Source: Cannabis sativa (lineage: Eukaryota; Streptophyta; Magnoliopsida; Rosales; Cannabaceae). Taken from it: DNA of 64,000 nt. Location: NCBI RefSeq assembly GCF_029168945.1, contig NC_083602.1, positions 61,028,600 through 61,092,599 on the forward strand, given 5' to 3'. The position numbers and the translations under genes are program-made. A model generated the notes under the pieces. It was given only the letters and a program-made list of their open reading frames with translations, was not told where the DNA came from and ran no database searches. Position 1 is the stretch's first letter, and every line of letters starts with the position of its first letter. This document shows positions 57,936 to 64,000 of the stretch, one piece after another.

Positions 57936-60130
57936 TAATATAAAACAAAAAGTGTGTTTCAAATAATCTCAACACCTTGATATACAAATCAAGTGTAGTA
58001 GTAGTAACCTCCTCGTAATAGGATCTGAAAGGTTGAATTAACCACAACCTTTTCTCCACTATTACTCTTCCTTAATCACAAAATCATTGATAATGTGAAA
58101 TTCCTCTCTATATGTCTACTCTCTTGGGATACTGGATTCTATATCTTTGGCAACTACTTTTGGTTAATCAGGAAATTAACACTAGTAGTTTAAGGCAATT
58201 TGGAATGGTGCCAAAGATGTATAGAACTTTCCTTAGACTGAATAAGTACCTTTCCTGCAGCTTTAACATTCAGTCCCTCTCTGGTAGACCTAGAGACTTC
58301 AGATAGGTTTTTACACTTCTCCAAAATCACTATTCCACCCCCAGAGTAACCACCATCTTATCAGAAATATTTTCTAGCACAAAGGCGAATTTCGAAATCT
58401 GATATGGTGTAGTCTAAGAGTTTTAAACACACCCTTATAGACTAACATATAGTTCCTCTTCTTAATCTTAAAATTTACTTGATTGTCTTCCAATGTTCTT
58501 CTCCTGGATTAATCTGATACCTACTCATTACTCCCACTCAACAGCAGGTGTCTGGTCTAAGGCATACAAAAGCATATCTAAGACCTCTCACTGTTGATAT
58601 AAGAAATTCTTTCATGGCTTTATCTTTTCTGGAATAGTTAAGACTTTTCCTTAGATAAATAAAATCTATACCTAAGAAGTTGTGAAGCTTCTATAGATTG
58701 TCATTAGAAAGAAAATGCTTCAACATCTTACTAAAGTAAGTTGCTTGCATTAGAGTAAGTAATTACCAGGTATACCACAAGCCATAGGTTTAGATAAACT
58801 CAAACCTATAATACTAGGAACAGGAAGTTTTGTTAAGTCCATAGAATAGACTTATTAACTAAAATTTCCTTTTATGTCCTTGTAATAGAAAACTTTAGGT
58901 TATTCCATGTGAATGGATTAAACCATAGTTCTATTGGCTTTCTTCTTAGTTTCTTATCTTGACAATCCATTACTTGTTTAAACTCACAATGGATTTTAAT
59001 CACTAGTGTCTCCCAAGTCATAAGAAGGTGAGTTCCTAGAAACTCTCCCACTACGACAAGGTACCGTGAATTATGTCGAAGAAAACTAAATGGTATTAAC
59101 CTCTTCGGTTGTGACAAGACAACAGAGGCAGTGGGATCATCATATGTTATATAAGATGATAGAACACTTTTGGAATCAAGAATTAAATATCTCCTTTATT
59201 TGCTACTTGTTTTTCAGACTTAGTCATTTTCTTAGAAAAGTAGTATTTGTTTGAACAAACACTTTCTTATCTATTGACAATGGGATGGTCCACCCCTAAT
59301 CACTTAGAATAGCTAAGAAACCATGGTTAACAGTTCTAGCTTTTCTTAAGATTTTGATTAGGTCATCCATGAATCTAGTAATGATTTACATTAAGTATAC
59401 AACCATTACATCATTCTGAAATTGTATTACCATAGAAGGATTTATGCAACGACTAGTAACTAATCATCAATATGCAACTCAAAATTTCTGGGGAGGTTAG
59501 TTTGGATATAATTCAAAAATCAATTTAATGATCTTTGAACTGCATATTAACTATTTCTCCACCCCTATCAGTTCGCAAGATCTTTAACCACTTACCTTAA
59601 TGGTTTTAACCATTGCTAGAAATTAATGAAATTTTTCAAACATTTCAAATTTCTTTGCTAAAAGGTATAATCTAGAGTTATCGTTTTAAGAATACAACGA
59701 AAAACTCATATCCACCCCTGAATGTACATCCATCTGGGAATGAGATGAACAACTTTCAGTGGATATAGGCATATTAACTCTTTGCAGAGATTGATCTTGT
59801 CAAATCCACTATGAACAAGATACAAATGCCATAGATTAAAAAAAATGTGGTAGTGTCTATGATGACATAGGTTTAGTTACATCAAAGAGTTCTTAGAATA
59901 CTGCAAGTGGATCACAGTCACGGAATACCTAACTCATATTCCATACAGTTTGAATCCATTAATAAAAGATGGATATTAAACACTTGAGAAAGTGTAACTG
60001 TATTGTATTCTGGAATTAGAAATATAAGAAAATTTCTGTTTGGATTCTAAAATTAAAGTCAAAGACTTAAATTCAACCAAATATAATGAGTAATTCTTTC
60101 TTGGACCACCACTACTAATACAAACTCTAA
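57936..60130 (-). pseudogene. Degenerate copia pol of element C
   Basis: Minus-strand relics in order: TDRGGE at about 59560-59580; the open stretch 58872-59117 with KRLIPFSFLRHNSRYLVV and KQVMDCQDKKLRRKP, no domain assigned; CLRPDTCC-stop-VGVMSRYQINPGEEHW at about 58480-58560 (stop 58538-58540); and the RNase H LGGG at about 58330. The state of decay is the same as in A and B. Confidence 0.7.
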
Positions 60131-63100
60131 GTCAGATTTGCCCATACAAGTAGGAGATTTCTAAGATTGAGGATATATATCAATTGGGAATAGAATTTCG
60201 GGATTATAATCATATGCGTCATTTAATTTCTTAAGAGAAAATATAGAATGACATGAAATGATTTATAGACCATTCATCCAATGATATGTTTTGAAGCTAA
60301 TTCGAAATGAATAAGCTAAGAGGAATTAGGATAATTTCGTTTATAAATAAGAATCCAACTATGCTTCGATTAGCGAAAGACAAAGTAATCTTATTTATGT
60401 AATCTTCTTGTTTCATATTGTAAAAATACTAGTCTAAGGTGTCATCAATTGATGAACAGTTAGATGTCGCATATACAATACTTATCTTTCGAGATCTTAC
60501 ACTATTATGTATGTCTAATGGTGAAAATCCATTAGGGATTTATCTCATTAGAAAAACAAACATGTTAGACCAACAATGAAGATTCGAAATTAAACTACAA
60601 CTTAATAACAGAAAATAACATGGTTCAATATAAATTCATACACAATTCAGAAATTATAAACATATAGCAAGTAGGAATGACTAGTGAAAATACTAAAACA
60701 TACAATCCTAAATAATTTCCAAGGTTTTCAACAAACTAATACAAAGGTCCCTAAGAGGGCGAGAGTCAAAGCATCATTTATTGAATAGAGTTGTCAGCTC
60801 ATCTAAAATAGAAACCATTCTAGCAACCTTTTATTCGATCAAAATAAGAATCCAACGTTGTCCCGGTAGGCGAGAGTCAAGGTTATTCTCATTTTATGAG
60901 CCTCTACCATTGTTTTCATGTTTCATAAGTTTATCTCTAAGTAGTCACCGTAGGGGAGAGTCTAATAGAGACGAAAACTTACAAAACACTTATCAAATGA
61001 AATCTTACGGTGTTAAATGCGTTCAACGAATAACCATCCATAGGGGGATGAAGTCTAGCGTCTCGAGGTTATATTGAAAATATTTAACTTTTGTAAGACC
61101 AACAATGGAGATCGAATATCTTAATAATAATCAAGCTCATTATTTAAAGTGAGTTGTATTTTCTTTGATTCTCTTTATTTATTCTATTTATTTTAAATAT
61201 ATATTTATTTAATTAAAATTTTCAATTTAGAATATAAAATTCTAAATATAAATTTTAATTTAATATTTATAAATTTTACTTAGATGGATATGAAAATAAC
61301 ATGAATTATTTCCATCTTAGTAATAATTTCCAATAAATATTTAGAAAAATATTCAATTTAAGTTGTTACAAAATTAATTTAAATTAATTTACAACTCAAA
61401 TTTAATTTTCTATAAATATATATTGCATTTCGAAAAATTAAAGTATATAAGAATACAATTTTCGAAAAATGCATATTAAAATAAAAAATAAATCCTGGAA
61501 AAATTATTCTAATTTAATGTTGGCCCAAAATTAATTAATAAAATTAATTTACAACAAAAAATATAATTTTCCTATTTAATTAAATATATAAGAAAAATTT
61601 AAAATATTTAAGTATGATGATGAAAATCAACTTAAATATTAATTTTCTATTTAATTAAATACACTAGAAAAATACTTCAAGCAAAAATATCATCTATCTA
61701 GATTTTCCTTTGACTAATTAATTCAATTTTTAATAATATACTTTAATTCAATTTATTTTAAATTAATCAATAAATGAAAAAAAAATCATTGATTTAAGTT
61801 GATCCAAGAATTAATTAAAATAAATAATTAATTTACAACTTAATCTATTTTTCAAGATAAAATTCGAAATTCTAGCATTTAAGAAATGCAATTTCCAAAA
61901 TTGATTAATAAAATAAAGAAAAAATATATTTTGAAAATTATTTAAATTTAGTTGAAAAAATAAATTTCAACTAAAAATAATTTTCTATTTAATTAAATGT
62001 CATGAAAAAGAAATATTTAAGTATGATGATAAAAATCAACTTAGATATTTAATTTTCAAATTAATTAAATGTATTAAATTCAAGAAATAAATAATTAAGT
62101 GTAGAGAAGGCTTAATTATTAATCTCTAGTTTAATACTAGGAAAAATATACTTAAAATAAATTGTACCAAAATTAATTAAATAATTAATTTCACAATTTA
62201 TAATATTTTTCCTATTTAATATTAGAAATAATAAATAGTCTAGAAATAACTATCTAGAAAATATCTTATTTGACTAAGTATCTTTTCCACAAAATTTGAA
62301 AAAATATCTAATTTAAGTTGTATTAGAAAAAATCTAGAACTTAAATATTTTTCAAATTTAAATTTGATTAAATATAAAAAATTAAGTTGTAACCACTTAA
62401 TTTGAAAATATTCCATTTTAAGTTAATATTTGAAAAGATATTAACTTAAAAAATATCTAAAGAATCTTAATAACCAATGCCTAAAATTCCTCAACTTAAT
62501 TTTGAAATTTTGAATTCAAAAGATATTTAGATTTAAGTTGGTTAGTTGAAGATAACTAAATATCAACTTAAATAGGAATATTTAATGAAAAATTTAAATT
62601 AAGTTCCAGAAAGAGTCTAGATGGTTATAATTCTATATTTAATTAAATACAAGAAAATACATATAGTTTAGCTTAGAATATAAAATTCTTTAAACTATGA
62701 TTTTCTAAATTAATTTCAAAATAAATGAAATTAATTATGTTGCTAATCAATTTTAATTAGGTTAAACTAGTGTAATTAACCTAGTACAGTCATTCAAATC
62801 AAGCAAATGGGCCTTCACAATTGGGGTGGTTTGTGTGAGGGGGTGCTGGGTTCAGTATGTCGTACCCACTTCTATGGCTCCCAACTCTCACACAAGGCCC
62901 AAAAGAGAGGAATTTAACCTTAATAAGAACAACTGTTATTAATTGAATAGGCCCAAAAACTAAATGGGCCTAAATAAGTTCTATCAATAACTATGATAAT
63001 TTATTTTAGCAACATTAACCTATATGCATCTATAATAAAATTAAACACATAGGCTCACACAGGCACACTTTGGATGGGTCATATCATGTTGCTAGGTCAT

Positions 63101-64000
63101 ACACAGATGAAAGAAGATTGTAAATATACCTGTTACAAATTATTATCTTGACCAAGGGAGCCATTCTGACAAAAAGTAACCATGGCTATTTGCAATCAAG
63201 TAATAATAGGTTTTGAAAACTTACAAACAAGCTAAAACACATACTCCTGCAACAGGGTTAGATGGATAGTTGGATGTAGGATTTATTTAATTTTAAATGA
63301 AATAATTAATTTCGAAAATAATTAATTAAATAATAAAATAATTTTTTGAAAATTTAAAAAAAAAAATTTGAATCATTCAAAATTTTAAAAAAAATTAAAT
63401 TTAAAATTAAACCTACAATTTTGAAAAATTAGGTTTCAACCAACCTAAATATCATTTCAAAATTTGCTAACTACTTTTAAAATTTAAATGTTATTTTATA
63501 AATAAAAATTAAATAAAAATTAGAAAAGATAAGTTAAATATCTTTTTCAGATTTTAAATTTAATTTAAATAAATAAGATAACAAAATTTAAAAGTTAGCA
63601 AAAATATCTTACATCTATTTAAAATTACATGATTATAAATATCTTATTTTAAATTTAAATAAGGTCAAAATATCTAAAAAGATTTTAAAAAAAATCTTAA
63701 AAGATAAGATATAATTAAAAATATCTTAAAAGATAAGATATTTTAAAAAATATCTTAAAAGATTTTATAAATATCTTATAAAATCTGACCTTAAATTTTA
63801 AAAAATAAGATATAATCAAATTTAAAAATAAGATAGATTTTTAAGCAAGAAGATAGATACTAATTCTATTCAAATTCAAATTACACTAATATCTTGAATT
63901 AAATTTAAAAAATATTAAATTAATTCAAAATGATAATTAGAATTGAATTAGGAATAGTAATAGTATAAATACAAAACTATACAAAAAATTGGAAGTTAAT
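60131..64000 (-). other. AT-rich leader of element C
   Basis: Reverse counterpart of A 192-2900 and B about 40735-44500. Leader modules lie at about 60715-61110 and 60250-60600. A small palindromic AT array lies at about 63655-63785. There are no credible ORFs; that at 60781-61077 is the leader module read through. Confidence 0.7.

Larger units (their letters stand above)
56023..64000 (-). mobile_element. Copia-like LTR retrotransposon C, 3' part
   Basis: The 3' LTR (56023-57920) in minus orientation is followed by the polypurine tract and interior running rightward off the window. Position 64000 corresponds to about 40735 in B, so the 5' LTR should start within about 0.4 kb. It is inserted in element B, in the CAACCTTT segment equivalent to A 14740-14750. 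Confidence 0.87.

Noticed and set aside
63655..63785. Candidate CRISPR-like or satellite array
   Set aside because: Units are short, palindromic, AT-only and lack unique spacers. It is a local AT expansion within a retroelement leader.

Overview
The window is nuclear DNA from a flowering plant, most likely a eudicot. It is AT-rich and consists almost entirely of nested retrotransposons (Ty1/copia, Ty3/gypsy Tekay-like and Athila-like, and L1-type LINE), with MITE-like insertions and solo LTRs. The repeat content would suit Rosales such as Cannabaceae, but I cannot confirm a species. I found no intact host gene, no tRNA or rRNA gene and no CRISPR array. Every recognisable protein is a broken transposon protein.

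Layout. (1) About 192-16706 is copia-like element A on the + strand. Its 5' LTR lies left of the window and its 3' LTR is 14859-16706. It is interrupted by a rearranged Tekay-type gypsy element (4622-12461, TSD GAGAC, itself carrying a MITE at 7258-8114) and by a Tekay-type solo LTR (12560-14595, TSD AGTGT). (2) 16707-21965 is a SIRE-like copia element on the - strand (RT, RNase H, then an extra ORF downstream of pol). A is inserted in the extra ORF, and a minus-strand solo LTR of the A family (19127-21029, TSD GGTGT) splits RT from RNase H. (3) 21966-24657 is a plus-strand LTR fragment of the A family with another solo LTR inside it (22535-24412). (4) 24658-33739 is a 5'-truncated Athila-like element: RT, RNase H, integrase, downstream env-position ORF, PPT and 3' LTR, with a Tekay-type solo LTR at 31172-33432. 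(5) 33740-38465 holds L1-type LINE pieces in both orientations plus a MITE. (6) 38466-64000 holds three elements of the A family. B (+) starts at 38466. D (-, complete at 44688-54949, TSD TAAAT) is inserted in B. C (-, from 56023 past the window end) is also inserted in B.

The main biological point is the copia-like family A/B/C/D. It has LTRs of about 1.9 kb, an initiator-Met-type primer site, a long AT-rich leader and a pol that survives only as relics. All four copies carry the same in-frame stop at the equivalent pol codon, so the family appears to have spread after pol was already dead, presumably mobilised in trans. Only D keeps a gag reading frame with a CCHC zinc knuckle. The most unusual structure is the Tekay element at 4622-12461. 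It has normal outer termini and a TSD, but inside it an inverted LTR plus half a pol joins exactly at an LTR terminus on one side and at a 5-bp microhomology on the other. This looks like an aberrant cDNA that was then integrated.

All calls come from reading the sequence. No database search was run, and clade names are inferred from remembered family motifs.
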